Positions 17,071 through 25,182 of a stretch of DNA of 64,000 nt are shown piece by piece; within the stretch, counting starts at the first letter, position 1, and every line of letters starts with the position of its first letter. The stretch is from the NCBI RefSeq assembly GCF_000756715.1, contig NZ_CCSE01000001.1, positions 62,001 through 126,000 of the forward strand. Reading direction: 5' to 3'. Position numbers and translations under genes: made by a program. The stretch is from Jeotgalicoccus saudimassiliensis. Its GTDB lineage: Bacteria > Bacillota > Bacilli > Staphylococcales > Salinicoccaceae. The notes beneath the pieces were generated by a model. That model was not told the origin of the DNA. It worked only from the letters and a program-made list of their open reading frames with translations, and did not search any database.

Positions 17071-17652
17071 TTATTTTAAGTCTTCGTAAGTTCTCACTTT
17101 GACAGGAATATACGTTTCGAACCCTGCCAGTATATCGTTCAGATTATCGTGAATGAACAGCATATCGAGATAGCGTTCTTCTAAAAAACCTTCTTCGATC
17201 GATTTATAAATAACATTTTTTAAAGCATCGAAATATCCGTCAACATTTAATATGCCGATTGGTTTTTCATGCAGACCGAGCTGGCCCCACGTGAAGACTT
17301 CAAAGAACTCTTCAAGCGTGCCGGCACCGCCGGGCATCATAATAATTGCGTCGCCTTCGGCTTCAAGTTCAAGTTTACGCTGGTGCATTGACTGCACGAT
17401 GCGCATATCACGAACGCCGGGATGGGCAACTTCACGATCGACAAGAAACTGCGGAATTACACCGGTAACGCGGCCGTCTTCAGACAGCGCACCATTTGCG
17501 ACTGCGCCCATAAGGCCGGTCGCGCCGCCGCCGTAAACGACGGTCAGGTTTTTCTTTGCAGCATCTGCACCAAGTTTATATGCAGCTTTTTCATAGTTTT
17601 CGTTTTTGCCGGTTTTTGCCCCGCAAAACACAGTAATTTTTTTAACGTTCAT
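17071..17652 (-). CDS. LOG-family protein (TIGR00730, cytokinin riboside 5'-monophosphate phosphoribohydrolase-like)
   Basis: A 193-residue Rossmann-like protein. The LOG signature PGGAGTLEE is at residues 107-115, and the nucleotide-binding glycine stretch GGGATGLMGA at 41-50 is also present. Family members hydrolyse nucleoside 5'-monophosphates to base and ribose phosphate; in Firmicutes the physiological substrate is not settled. It lies 26 bp downstream of the 17679-18656 gene on the same strand, so probably shares its promoter. Confidence 0.9.
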   Translation of the reverse strand: MNVKKITVFCGAKTGKNENYEKAAYKLGADAAKKNLTVVYGGGATGLMGAVANGALSEDGRVTGVIPQFLVDREVAHPGVRDMRIVQSMHQRKLELEAEGDAIIMMPGGAGTLEEFFEVFTWGQLGLHEKPIGILNVDGYFDALKNVIYKSIEEGFLEERYLDMLFIHDNLNDILAGFETYIPVKVRTYEDLK

Positions 17653-17678
17653 AAAGGTATGCTCCTATGATGTTAAAC

Positions 17679-18656
17679 TTATTTATTAAACATTAACTCT
17701 TCGTAGTTTTTAATTGATTTGTCTTTAACGTATGCGCTGCCGTCTGTAACAGTACGCGTACGTTTGTTAGAGTGCTCAAGGTTCATGCGGCGGTGTTTAT
17801 TGAATAAGTTATTACTGTTGCGCAGTTCTTCTTTTTCTTTTTTCTTCTCTGCAACGTATTTGTCACGTGCCGCACTGCGCGGATCTAAGATGTTTTTGTG
17901 CTGCTGGCGAAGTGGCAAAGTCTCATCTGGCTGCTCATTGGAATCTCTTGTAAATTCAGTGTTATTGAGAACTTTTTCTTCATTAATTTCCTGGATGTTA
18001 GTCATTTTTTCACTGCTTTCATTAATTTGAATTTCGTTACCTGTATATGGTACCAGTTCGTTCTGAACTTTGTCATCTTCCAGCGTGTTTTCAGGCTCTT
18101 CTTCAATGTCTTCAAACATGTACATTTCGCCGTAATCCGGTTCCTGATTGTCAGGTTCCGTCAGTTTGCCGGTGTTAATGTCCGGAGTTTCTTCGCTGGC
18201 ATCCATCAATTCATCTGACACAGTCATACCGTCTTTAATTTCTTCGGCAGATTTCTCACTGTGCGACTGGAAGATTTTTGGTACGAATGAACGGCTTTTA
18301 TCGTCATTATCCGCATTGCGTTTTTCTTTATGAGCTGCCTTGTCTTTTTCAAAACGTTTTTCTAAAGATTCTTCTTTTTCGAGACTCTTCCGGTAGCTTT
18401 TAACTTCTTTGTTGTAGCTGCGCTCCTCTAGTGTATTGCTCACTTTCGAGCCGATATTCTGTGCTGTGTTTTTAGTCGTTTCATAAGCAGTTGATGCAGC
18501 ATCTGTCGTACTGTCTTTCACGCGATTGTATACAGATTCCGATACCGAGCCAAGTTTCTGCATGTCCGGATGTTTCGTTATCTTTTTACGTTCATTAAAT
18601 AATGGCACTGCAATTAATGGTATTATTGTCGCTAACATTTTTAATTTTTTGTTCAC
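17679..18656 (-). CDS. Hypothetical membrane-anchored charged protein
   Basis: Not recognised. A 325-residue protein whose N-terminus (residues ~4-20, LKMLATIIPLIAVPLF) is a hydrophobic anchor. The rest is hydrophilic, low in complexity and rich in Glu, Lys and Asn. Residues ~35-80 resemble the amphipathic YtxH-like stretch with Thr/Ala repeats (DAASTAYETTKNTAQN). The C-terminal part is basic (KKEKEELRNSNNL). GGAGGTCAGTCC precedes ATG. A disordered envelope-associated protein is the most that can be said. Confidence 0.6.
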   Translation of the reverse strand: MNKKLKMLATIIPLIAVPLFNERKKITKHPDMQKLGSVSESVYNRVKDSTTDAASTAYETTKNTAQNIGSKVSNTLEERSYNKEVKSYRKSLEKEESLEKRFEKDKAAHKEKRNADNDDKSRSFVPKIFQSHSEKSAEEIKDGMTVSDELMDASEETPDINTGKLTEPDNQEPDYGEMYMFEDIEEEPENTLEDDKVQNELVPYTGNEIQINESSEKMTNIQEINEEKVLNNTEFTRDSNEQPDETLPLRQQHKNILDPRSAARDKYVAEKKKEKEELRNSNNLFNKHRRMNLEHSNKRTRTVTDGSAYVKDKSIKNYEELMFNK

Positions 18657-18793
18657 TGGGACTGACCTCCATATAAATAGCTGTTTAGATTAATTATACA
18701 ATACCCTCGGGAATAATGAATTAAACGAATATCGAGGTTTAAATAATTTCATTTAATGGTATGAATATAAAGAATAGACGAGGAGGATTCAAC

Positions 18794-19477
18794 ATGTCAA
18801 ATATAAATGAAACGATGAAATTAAAAGATATTTTATTTAAAGTGCCGGCGGCTACGGGCGTTTTCCGCGAAATTGATATCGACTTTGTGAATCACGGAGA
18901 CCGCACATTAAAAGAAGCACATGAAGAAGGTAATTTTAATCTGGAAAATATTTTATATGAATTAAATGAACTGGATAAAGAGCGCATCGATGGCATCGAT
19001 GTGTCGTACATGGATCAGATCAGCATTATTAAGTATATTGAACGCAAATACTACGAGGACCTGCTCGACGAGCTGCCAGTATTAAATGATTACGTTGAAA
19101 AACTTAGCAAGCAGTATAAAAAAGAAGATGTCGAATACGATAAAGCAGCCGAACTCTTCTATAATATTTACCGGGAAATGACGGTTCATATCGAAACGGA
19201 ACAGTCGGATGTATATCCGCTGCTGCTCACGTATTACGAAGAAAATAGTGATGTCGTATATGAAGCATTGAAACCGCATATTACAAGACTGCTGGATGAA
19301 CACAAAAACATCGTCAACTGGTTCAAGCAGATCCGTTCGCTGACAAACGGCTACACACCGGTTGACAGCAACGAACCATTAAACGTCTTTGTAATGAAAA
19401 AACTCGAAGAAAACGAAGAAAATATTATGACCCTGCTTCATCTCGAGAACAACCTGCTGTTTACGCCGTTTAGATAA
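18794..19477 (+). CDS. ScdA/RIC-like protein lacking the Cys pair and several His ligands
   Basis: A 227-residue two-domain protein of the ScdA (repair of iron centres) architecture: an N-terminal ScdA_N/DUF542-like domain (1-65) and a hemerythrin-like four-helix domain (75-225). In functional members the first domain carries FCCGG; here the same place reads FVNHG (31-35). In the hemerythrin domain H132-x3-E136, H170, H216 and E218 are kept. The first ligand position has Tyr (Y87), a second histidine position near residue 108 is Tyr, and the His expected two before H216 is Leu214. The GAGGAGG RBS selects ATG 18794. Iron binding and repair activity are doubtful; it may be a decayed or repurposed paralogue. 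Alignment is from memory of S. aureus ScdA. Confidence 0.75.
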   Translation: MSNINETMKLKDILFKVPAATGVFREIDIDFVNHGDRTLKEAHEEGNFNLENILYELNELDKERIDGIDVSYMDQISIIKYIERKYYEDLLDELPVLNDYVEKLSKQYKKEDVEYDKAAELFYNIYREMTVHIETEQSDVYPLLLTYYEENSDVVYEALKPHITRLLDEHKNIVNWFKQIRSLTNGYTPVDSNEPLNVFVMKKLEENEENIMTLLHLENNLLFTPFR

Positions 19478-19489
19478 ATTAGAGATATG

Positions 19490-19518
19490 AAAACCCGCTC
19501 GTGTGAGCGGGTTTTTGT
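19490..19518 (+). terminator. Rho-independent terminator
   Basis: AAAACCCGCTC (19490-19500) pairs with GAGCGGGTTTT (19505-19515) and continues in Ts. Confidence 0.88.
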
Positions 19519-19615
19519 TGTTTTATGGTGATGTAGAGGCGTAGGGATTTCGACAATGATCCGATGGGAGAGCTGCCGGGTCGTTGTGAGAATCAAAATG
19601 GCACGATAGAGTGTT

Positions 19616-19780
19616 CAACGACCCGTAACATGACCTCACGGGTTGAAGAACACCCCTCATCTGCCCGCAACATCGTCTCACGGGTTGAAGAACACCCCTC
19701 ATCTGCCTGTAACATCGTCTCACGGGTTGAAGAACACCCCTCATCTGCCCGCAACATCGTCTCACAGGCGGATGAGCCCC
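19616..19780 (+). repeat. Tandem 42-bp array 3
   Basis: Units starting CACGGGTTGAAGAACACCCC begin at 19637, 19679 and 19721, with a degenerate start at 19763, so the period is 42 bp. A degenerate copy precedes at about 19616. Each junction forms CCCG(C/T)AACATn...TCACGGG, a small inverted repeat. The unit is unrelated in sequence to arrays 1 and 2 but has nearly the same length. It occupies the gap between the convergent ScdA-like gene and phoR. Frames open across it are not genes. Confidence 0.82.
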
Positions 19781-19801
19781 AAAAACTTCCCAGACCCAAC
19801 C

Positions 19802-19830
19802 AAAAAACCGGACGCATCTCCTGCGTCCGG
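19802..19830 (-). terminator. Terminator of phoPR
   Basis: Arms CCGGACGCA (19808-19816) and TGCGTCCGG (19822-19830); on the minus strand the hairpin is followed by TTTTTT. Confidence 0.88.
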
Positions 19831-19855
19831 CATCCACAAATCCATAATGTAATCT

Positions 19856-21634
19856 CTAACCCTGCGTCTTCGGCAGTTCCACCGTAAATGTGGAACCGAC
19901 GCCTTCCACGCTTTTGACGAATATTTTCCCGTCGTGGGATTCGACCAAGTGTTTCACAATAGCTAAGCCAAGTCCGGTACCGCCGGAGTGGCGGCTCCGG
20001 GCTTTATCGACGCGGTAAAAGCGTTCAAATAACCGGTCGAGTGATTCTTCCGGTATGCCCATTCCGGTGTCGCGCACCGAAATTACAACCTTAGATGTGC
20101 GTTCTTCAACATTGATAAAAATCTCGCCGTTATCCGATGTGTAGTTCACCGCATTTGCCACCAGATTCAGCACGATTTGGCCAAGTCTGTCTTTATCGGC
20201 TTCAACGTGAACCGGTCCAGCCGAATCATCCGGCATGTGCAGCGTAATATTTTTATCGCGTGCGAACTTGGATATCGTCTGCGTTGAGTTGTGAATAATT
20301 TCATTCACGTTGACTTCAGTTATCTTCAGCGGCATTGCCTGCTTTTCAATTTTCGACAGCTCAAGCAGGTCCGTAATCAGACGGTTTAAGCGCTCGCTTT
20401 CATCGTAAATAATCTGCAGGAACTGCTTCGCTGTCGTTTCATCCGGCACATCGCCGCTCAGGAGTGTTTCAGCAAAGCCTTTCACCGAAGTAATCGGTGT
20501 CTTCAGCTCGTGCGACACATTAGCAACGAATTCACTGCGCATTTTCTCTAAGCGTCTGATAGCAGTAATATCATGCAGTACTATAATCGCCCCGCGCTGC
20601 TGCCAGCCCTGACTGTAGTAAGGCGCAATATGCACGTCCAGAATGCGTTCTTCCGGGAAGTAAATATGGGCTTCGTCATGCCGCTTCACATTGTCTTCAA
20701 TCACTGTTTCAATTAAATGATCGATACCGAGCGGACCGAATACATAGCTGTATTCCTTGCCTGTAATTTTCGAAGTGTGTTTCGATAAAAATCGCTCTGT
20801 TGCATGGTTCGTCAAATCGACGAAGCCTTTATCGTCAATCAGTACAACGCCGCTCACCAGGTTCGACAGTATACTGTTTAACTGCTTTTCGCTTTCTTCT
20901 ATTTCATTCACATGCGCCTGCAGACTTGCCGCGAGCGCGTTAACGGATGTATTTAAATTACCGATTTCCCCGGAATAGTCTGCATTGATGCGCGCACTGT
21001 AGTCTTTGTTCTGCAGGCGCTTCGTTACGTTAATCACTCTGTTAATCGGCTTCGTAATGTTATAGCTTAACAGTGCGGCGGAAATTACAGAAACGAGCAG
21101 AATGATAAACAGAATTGCGCTCAGCGTCGTCCAGATGGCACTGATGGCATTATCGATTGATTCTGTCGTAATAGACGTTCTGACGGCACCGATAATTTCA
21201 CCATCGGCTTTAACCGGAATCGCGACGTACATCATCGACGTATCCTTCGTATCACTGAGACGTGTCGATGTTCCGACGTCCTGATTGCGCACGAGCACCG
21301 CATCGATTTCCGGGCGGTCAATATGATTATCCATCGATTCAATATTACTTTCAGAATCGGCAATGACCGTGCCATCTTTCCCGATAATCGTATAGCGGAG
21401 TGTAATCTCCTCATTAAAGTGACTCGTCCATTCATTCAACAGTTCACGGTCCTCATCGAGTCCGCCGAGCGAAATGACCTCCGTCAGCAGCTGGGCGTTT
21501 TCTATCAGATGTTCTTCTGTCATATCCTTATATGTATTCTGTATGATTGAGCTGATAAAAAACCACAATACGAAAACAAATATAATCGATAATATTAAAT
21601 ACGATCCTGTGATTTTAAGCCACAGTCTCTGCAT
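19856..21634 (-). CDS. phoR: Sensor histidine kinase PhoR
   Basis: A 592-residue membrane kinase. Order of parts: TM1 (~8-30), an extracytoplasmic sensor of ~130 residues, TM2 (~163-190), HAMP (~190-240), PAS (~250-350), HisKA with the phospho-accepting His375 in NVSHELKTP, and a HATPase domain with the N box (NLVANAVNY), DTGMGIP and GTGLGLAIVK. It autophosphorylates and passes phosphate to PhoP, whose gene is immediately upstream. In Bacillales PhoPR controls phosphate starvation genes. The closely related WalK cannot be excluded by sequence alone, but the absence of walHIJ-type neighbours favours PhoR. Confidence 0.88.
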   Translation of the reverse strand: MQRLWLKITGSYLILSIIFVFVLWFFISSIIQNTYKDMTEEHLIENAQLLTEVISLGGLDEDRELLNEWTSHFNEEITLRYTIIGKDGTVIADSESNIESMDNHIDRPEIDAVLVRNQDVGTSTRLSDTKDTSMMYVAIPVKADGEIIGAVRTSITTESIDNAISAIWTTLSAILFIILLVSVISAALLSYNITKPINRVINVTKRLQNKDYSARINADYSGEIGNLNTSVNALAASLQAHVNEIEESEKQLNSILSNLVSGVVLIDDKGFVDLTNHATERFLSKHTSKITGKEYSYVFGPLGIDHLIETVIEDNVKRHDEAHIYFPEERILDVHIAPYYSQGWQQRGAIIVLHDITAIRRLEKMRSEFVANVSHELKTPITSVKGFAETLLSGDVPDETTAKQFLQIIYDESERLNRLITDLLELSKIEKQAMPLKITEVNVNEIIHNSTQTISKFARDKNITLHMPDDSAGPVHVEADKDRLGQIVLNLVANAVNYTSDNGEIFINVEERTSKVVISVRDTGMGIPEESLDRLFERFYRVDKARSRHSGGTGLGLAIVKHLVESHDGKIFVKSVEGVGSTFTVELPKTQG

Positions 21635-22327
21635 TTAATCCTGTCCTTCCATCTTATACCCGAAGCCGCGGATTGTTCTGATATATACCGGCTGCTTCGT
21701 GTCCGCTTCAATTTTTTCACGCAGGTGGCTGATGTGCACATCCACAATACGTGTATCGCCGTCGTAATGGAAATCCCACACGCCGTTTAACAGCTGGTCA
21801 CGGCTTAATACTTTGCCGCGGTGGTTTGCCAGATAAAGCAGCAGTTCAAATTCTTTCGGTGTTAATACGAGCTGTTCACCTTTAAACAGCACCATGTATT
21901 TATCCGGATGAATTTCCAGTTCGCCGATTTTAATTACTTCATCTTTTGCTTCAGCCGTAACGAGATTCGTGCGGCGTAAAATAGCTTTCACGCGTGCTAC
22001 CACTTCTCTCGGACTGAACGGTTTGGTCATATAGTCATCGGCGCCGAGCTCGAGACCGAGAATTTTATCGAACTCATCGTCTTTTGCCGTCAGCATTAAA
22101 ATAGGGGTATTAATTTTTTCCTGGCGGAGTGTTTTACACACATCCATGCCGTCCATGCCCGGCAGCATCAGGTCAAGAACGATTAACGTGAGGTCTTCGT
22201 TCGTAGCAATTTCAAGTGCATCGTTGCCGTTCTCAGCTGTGAGTACTTCAAATCCACTCTGTTCCAGGTTGAATTTCAGTAATGTTAAAATTGATGGTTC
22301 GTCATCAACGACTAGCAGCTTTTTCAT
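21635..22327 (-). CDS. phoP: Response regulator PhoP (OmpR family)
   Basis: A 230-residue OmpR/PhoB regulator. The receiver domain (1-115) has the acidic pair DD8-9, phospho-acceptor Asp52 in VLDLMLPG, and Lys in MTKPFSP. The DNA-binding winged helix (~130-228) ends in RTIRGFGYKME. Its stop codon directly abuts the phoR start. TACGGAGGGC upstream is a strong RBS. In the 208-bp gap to the divergent moeB a minus-strand TATAAT is visible near 22360, but no convincing -35. It activates or represses phosphate-responsive genes when phosphorylated. Confidence 0.92.
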   Translation of the reverse strand: MKKLLVVDDEPSILTLLKFNLEQSGFEVLTAENGNDALEIATNEDLTLIVLDLMLPGMDGMDVCKTLRQEKINTPILMLTAKDDEFDKILGLELGADDYMTKPFSPREVVARVKAILRRTNLVTAEAKDEVIKIGELEIHPDKYMVLFKGEQLVLTPKEFELLLYLANHRGKVLSRDQLLNGVWDFHYDGDTRIVDVHISHLREKIEADTKQPVYIRTIRGFGYKMEGQD

Positions 22328-22463
22328 AACTTTAATGCCCTCCGTAAATTTCTATATATTATAACAACTTTATTTTAGCACAATTCATACAATTAACAGA
22401 CGAACTTTACACCATCTTAACAATCAGCGTGCATGCCCATATATTGTAAATCAATAAAATGAT

Positions 22464-22497
22464 TTCACCGGGTGTCTGTGCTAAAATCAGAGGTGAA
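22464..22497 (+). promoter_or_regulatory. Candidate moeB promoter with inverted repeat
   Basis: An extended -10 (TGC-TAAAAT, 22479-22487) sits inside an inverted repeat TTCACC (22464-22469) / GGTGAA (22492-22497). The repeat could be an operator. No good -35 is seen, so this is tentative. Confidence 0.35.
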
Positions 22498-22535
22498 TAG
22501 TTTACTTAAATTTAATATATTAATGAGTGAAAATA

Positions 22536-23537
22536 ATGGATAACAGATATTCAAGACAGTTGCTTTATTCCAATATCGGCGAAGGGGGACAGCGGCTTCT
22601 CGGGGAAAAGACAGTCGTTATTGTCGGCCTCGGGGCGCTCGGTTCGCTGTCGTCGGAAATGCTCGCGAGAGCAGGCGTCGGCAGGCTGATTTTAATCGAC
22701 CGCGACTACGTGGAAGCGACGAACCTGCAGCGCCAGACGTTATACAACGAAGAAGATGCAGCGGAGAAAAAACCGAAAGCCGCTGCCGCACACGACAAGC
22801 TGGTAAAAATCAACAGCAGCATCGACATCGAAGTGCATATTGCCCACTGTGATGCAGGACTGATTGAAGCGGTCGCAAAAGATGCGGATCTCATCTTAGA
22901 CGGAACAGATAACTTCGATACGCGCATGCTGATTAACGACGCGGCATTCAAACACAACATTCCGTGGATATACGCAGCATGCGTCGAAGGTTCGTACTCG
23001 AGTGCGGCATTCGTGCCGGGTGACACGCCGTGCTTCAGATGCCTGACACCGGTACTGCCGTCGACAACGCTGACGTGCGATACCGCAGGCATTATCGGGC
23101 CGGCAGTTCATATGGCCGTCAGCAATCAGGTCACGACTGCACTTAAAATACTGACAGAGCAGTTTAACGCACCGTACCATTTGCATATCGGCAACGTCTG
23201 GGATATGGACTATATGAAATTCAATATCGGCAATATGACAGAAACAGACTGTCCGACATGCCAGACGCATGAATACCCTGAACTGAACCGTACAGAAGCC
23301 AATGCGATGAAATTCTGCGGCAGGGATATGATTCAGTTTATCGACGGCAGGCTGACGGAACCAGTCGTTAAAAGTACGCTGAAACAGGCGGACATCGCTT
23401 TTAAAGAGACACCGTATTTTATCGAGTTCAATTACGAAGAGACGAGAATCGTCAGTTTTTCTAACGGCAGAATGCTGATGCATAACGTCGAAAATTTAAA
23501 TAAGGCACGAACGATCGTCAATCAATTATTTGGCTAG
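22536..23537 (+). CDS. moeB: Molybdopterin-synthase adenylyltransferase (ThiF/MoeB/HesA family)
   Basis: A 333-residue E1-like enzyme that adenylates the C-terminal Gly of MoaD so that sulfur can be added. The nucleotide motif GLGALG is at 31-36, followed by ARAGVGRLILIDRDYVE. Zinc cysteines are in PCFRC and CPTC, and a candidate catalytic Cys lies in TCDTAGIIGP. ThiF-type function for ThiS is possible, but the moaB/moaC/moaD neighbourhood supports MoeB. The start is taken as ATG 22536; a GTG three codons upstream is the alternative, and neither has a strong RBS. Confidence 0.88.
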   Translation: MDNRYSRQLLYSNIGEGGQRLLGEKTVVIVGLGALGSLSSEMLARAGVGRLILIDRDYVEATNLQRQTLYNEEDAAEKKPKAAAAHDKLVKINSSIDIEVHIAHCDAGLIEAVAKDADLILDGTDNFDTRMLINDAAFKHNIPWIYAACVEGSYSSAAFVPGDTPCFRCLTPVLPSTTLTCDTAGIIGPAVHMAVSNQVTTALKILTEQFNAPYHLHIGNVWDMDYMKFNIGNMTETDCPTCQTHEYPELNRTEANAMKFCGRDMIQFIDGRLTEPVVKSTLKQADIAFKETPYFIEFNYEETRIVSFSNGRMLMHNVENLNKARTIVNQLFG

Positions 23538-23549
23538 GAGCTGATTTTA

Positions 23550-24056
23550 ATGAGTATTGTGGACAGAATAGACAGAGATATTAAAGTGGCGGTACTGACA
23601 GTCAGTGACACGCGGGACAAATCAACGGATAAGGGCGGTAAACTCGTCATCGACTACATTCAGAAGATGAACGCATCCGTACCGGAAGAACACTACGAAA
23701 TCGTCAAAGACGAAATCGGCATCATCCAGAGTGCGGTAAAAAAATACCTCGAACAGGGCGTGGACGCTGTTATCACGACAGGCGGCACAGGCATTGCCCG
23801 CCGCGACGTGACAATCGAAGCAGTCACACCATTGTTCGATAAAGACATCCAGGGATTCGGCGAACTCTTCCGCATGCTGAGCTATACAGAAGACATCGGC
23901 TCAAGAAGCCTGTTATCAAGAGCAGCAGCCGGCACATACGGCAACCAGCTGATCATCTCACTGCCGGGATCAAGCGGCGCGGTAAAACTCGGCATGGAAA
24001 AACTTGTGATGCCCGAACTTAACCACCTGGTTTATGAACTGAATAAGGAAAACTAG
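23550..24056 (+). CDS. moaB: Molybdenum cofactor biosynthesis protein MoaB (MPT adenylyltransferase)
   Basis: A 168-residue MogA/MoaB-type protein. The molybdopterin-binding signature TTGGTGIARRDVTIEA lies in the middle, and LPGSSGAVKLGMEKL near the C-terminus. It adenylates molybdopterin before metal insertion by MoeA. It begins 12 bp after moeB with AGGAGCTG as RBS, so the pair is an operon. It is separated from the rest of the cofactor genes by the 41-bp array 4 and by moaC in the opposite orientation. Confidence 0.92.
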   Translation: MSIVDRIDRDIKVAVLTVSDTRDKSTDKGGKLVIDYIQKMNASVPEEHYEIVKDEIGIIQSAVKKYLEQGVDAVITTGGTGIARRDVTIEAVTPLFDKDIQGFGELFRMLSYTEDIGSRSLLSRAAAGTYGNQLIISLPGSSGAVKLGMEKLVMPELNHLVYELNKEN

Positions 24057-24078
24057 GGAGTTGCTGGTCTGAATTAGG

Positions 24079-24522
24079 TTGTTAGGTCCAACGGGCGGGC
24101 GATGACGGGTTGAATCAGCGTGTTTGGTCCAACGAGCGTTCGACGACGGTTCAAATCAGCGTGTTTGGTCCAACGAGCGTTCAACGACGGTCCAAACGAA
24201 CGTGTTTGGTCCAACGAGCAGCCGACGACGGTTCAAATCAGCGTGTTTGGTCCAACGAGCGTTCGACGACGGTCCAAATCAGCGTGTTTGACCCAACGAG
24301 CAGCCGACGACGGTCCAAATCAGCGTGTTTGGTCCAACGAGCAGCCCACGACGGTCCAAATCAGCGTGTTTGGTCCAACGAGCGTTCGACGACGGTTCAA
24401 ATCAGCGTGTTAGGTCCAACGAGCAGCCGACGACGGTCCAAATCAGCGTGTTTGGTCCAACGAGCAGCCCACGACGGTCCAAAACAAGGCAACTGACCCA
24501 ACGAGCAGCCGACGACGGACCG
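24079..24522 (+). repeat. Tandem 41-bp array 4 (about nine full units)
   Basis: Units starting GTGTTTGGTCCAACGAGC begin at 24120, 24161, 24202, 24243, 24284, 24325, 24366, 24407 and 24448; degenerate units flank them at about 24079 and 24489. The period is exactly 41 bp throughout. Two main unit types occur, differing after CGAGC: GTTCGACGACGG and AGCCGACGACGG. It lies between convergent moaB and moaC. The repetitive frames it creates on both strands should not be called as proteins. Confidence 0.9.
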
Positions 24523-24562
24523 CCCAACCGCCCAATCCAACCACAACCCGCACCACCCAACC

Positions 24563-24597
24563 AAAAAATCCGCCTGCTCACCCGAGCAGACGGATTC
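24563..24597 (-). terminator. Terminator of moaC
   Basis: On the minus strand GATTGAATCCGTCTGCTC pairs with GAGCAGGCGGAT and is followed by TTTTTT. One bulge is present. Confidence 0.85.
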
Positions 24598-24605
24598 AAT
24601 CATAT

Positions 24606-25082
24606 TTACGCCTTGTAGTCGCCGGATTTTCCGCCTGACTTTTCAAGGAGTTTTGTTTCTTTAATAATCATGCCTTTATCGAGGGCTTTACACATATCAT
24701 ACACGGTCAGTGCGACAGCGCTTGCTGCCGTCAGTGCTTCCATTTCAACGCCGGTTTTGCCCGTCGTTTTCACTGTCGCTTCAATAACGAGCGTATAATC
24801 GCCGTCCGTTTCCCAGCGGAACGTGACGTCAACGCCTGACAGTGACAGCGGATGGCACATCGGAATAATCTGATGTGTATTTTTGGCAGCCATGATACCT
24901 GCAACCTGCGCGACGCCGAGGACGTCGCCTTTTTTTAACGTACCTTCGGTAATACCGAGGTAAATGTTCTCCGGTACGACGAGCTTCGCCTGTGCTGTGG
25001 CACTGCGTTTCGTCACCGATTTATCTGATATGTCGACCATTCTGGCACGGCCTTCTTCATTAAAATGCGTAAAATTGGACAT
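24606..25082 (-). CDS. moaC: Cyclic pyranopterin monophosphate synthase MoaC
   Basis: A 158-residue MoaC, which converts the 3',8-cyclo-GTP made by MoaA into cyclic pyranopterin monophosphate. [15 protein letters not shown] at the start, [14 protein letters not shown], and [21 protein letters not shown] are diagnostic. It is the only cofactor gene on the minus strand and diverges from moeA, with a ~100-bp shared promoter region rich in A+T. Its length and motifs are complete. Confidence 0.95.
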   Translation of the reverse strand: MSNFTHFNEEGRARMVDISDKSVTKRSATAQAKLVVPENIYLGITEGTLKKGDVLGVAQVAGIMAAKNTHQIIPMCHPLSLSGVDVTFRWETDGDYTLVIEATVKTTGKTGVEMEALTAASAVALTVYDMCKALDKGMIIKETKLLEKSGGKSGDYKA

Positions 25083-25182
25083 TTTAATCCTCCCATTTAG
25101 TACAATAAGTAGTAAGTAATCAAATTATATCAGACATTAAGACAAAACGATAAATATCTTAAACACAGCGAGGATGATAGAA

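Noticed and set aside
19523-19887. Small repetitive proteins around 19.6 kb
   Set aside because: Generated by the 42-bp array; frames exist on both strands and none has an RBS.
22706-23483. Minus-strand frames under moeB
   Set aside because: They are shadows of a clear moeB coding sequence and lack RBS or recognisable domains.
24079-24522. CRISPR array
   Set aside because: The whole 41-bp unit repeats with no variable spacers, and no cas genes are in the window.
24110-24618. Arg/Ser-rich repetitive proteins in array 4 and on its opposite strand
   Set aside because: Open frames are a consequence of the repeat unit lacking stop codons; there is no RBS and the codon pattern is unnatural.
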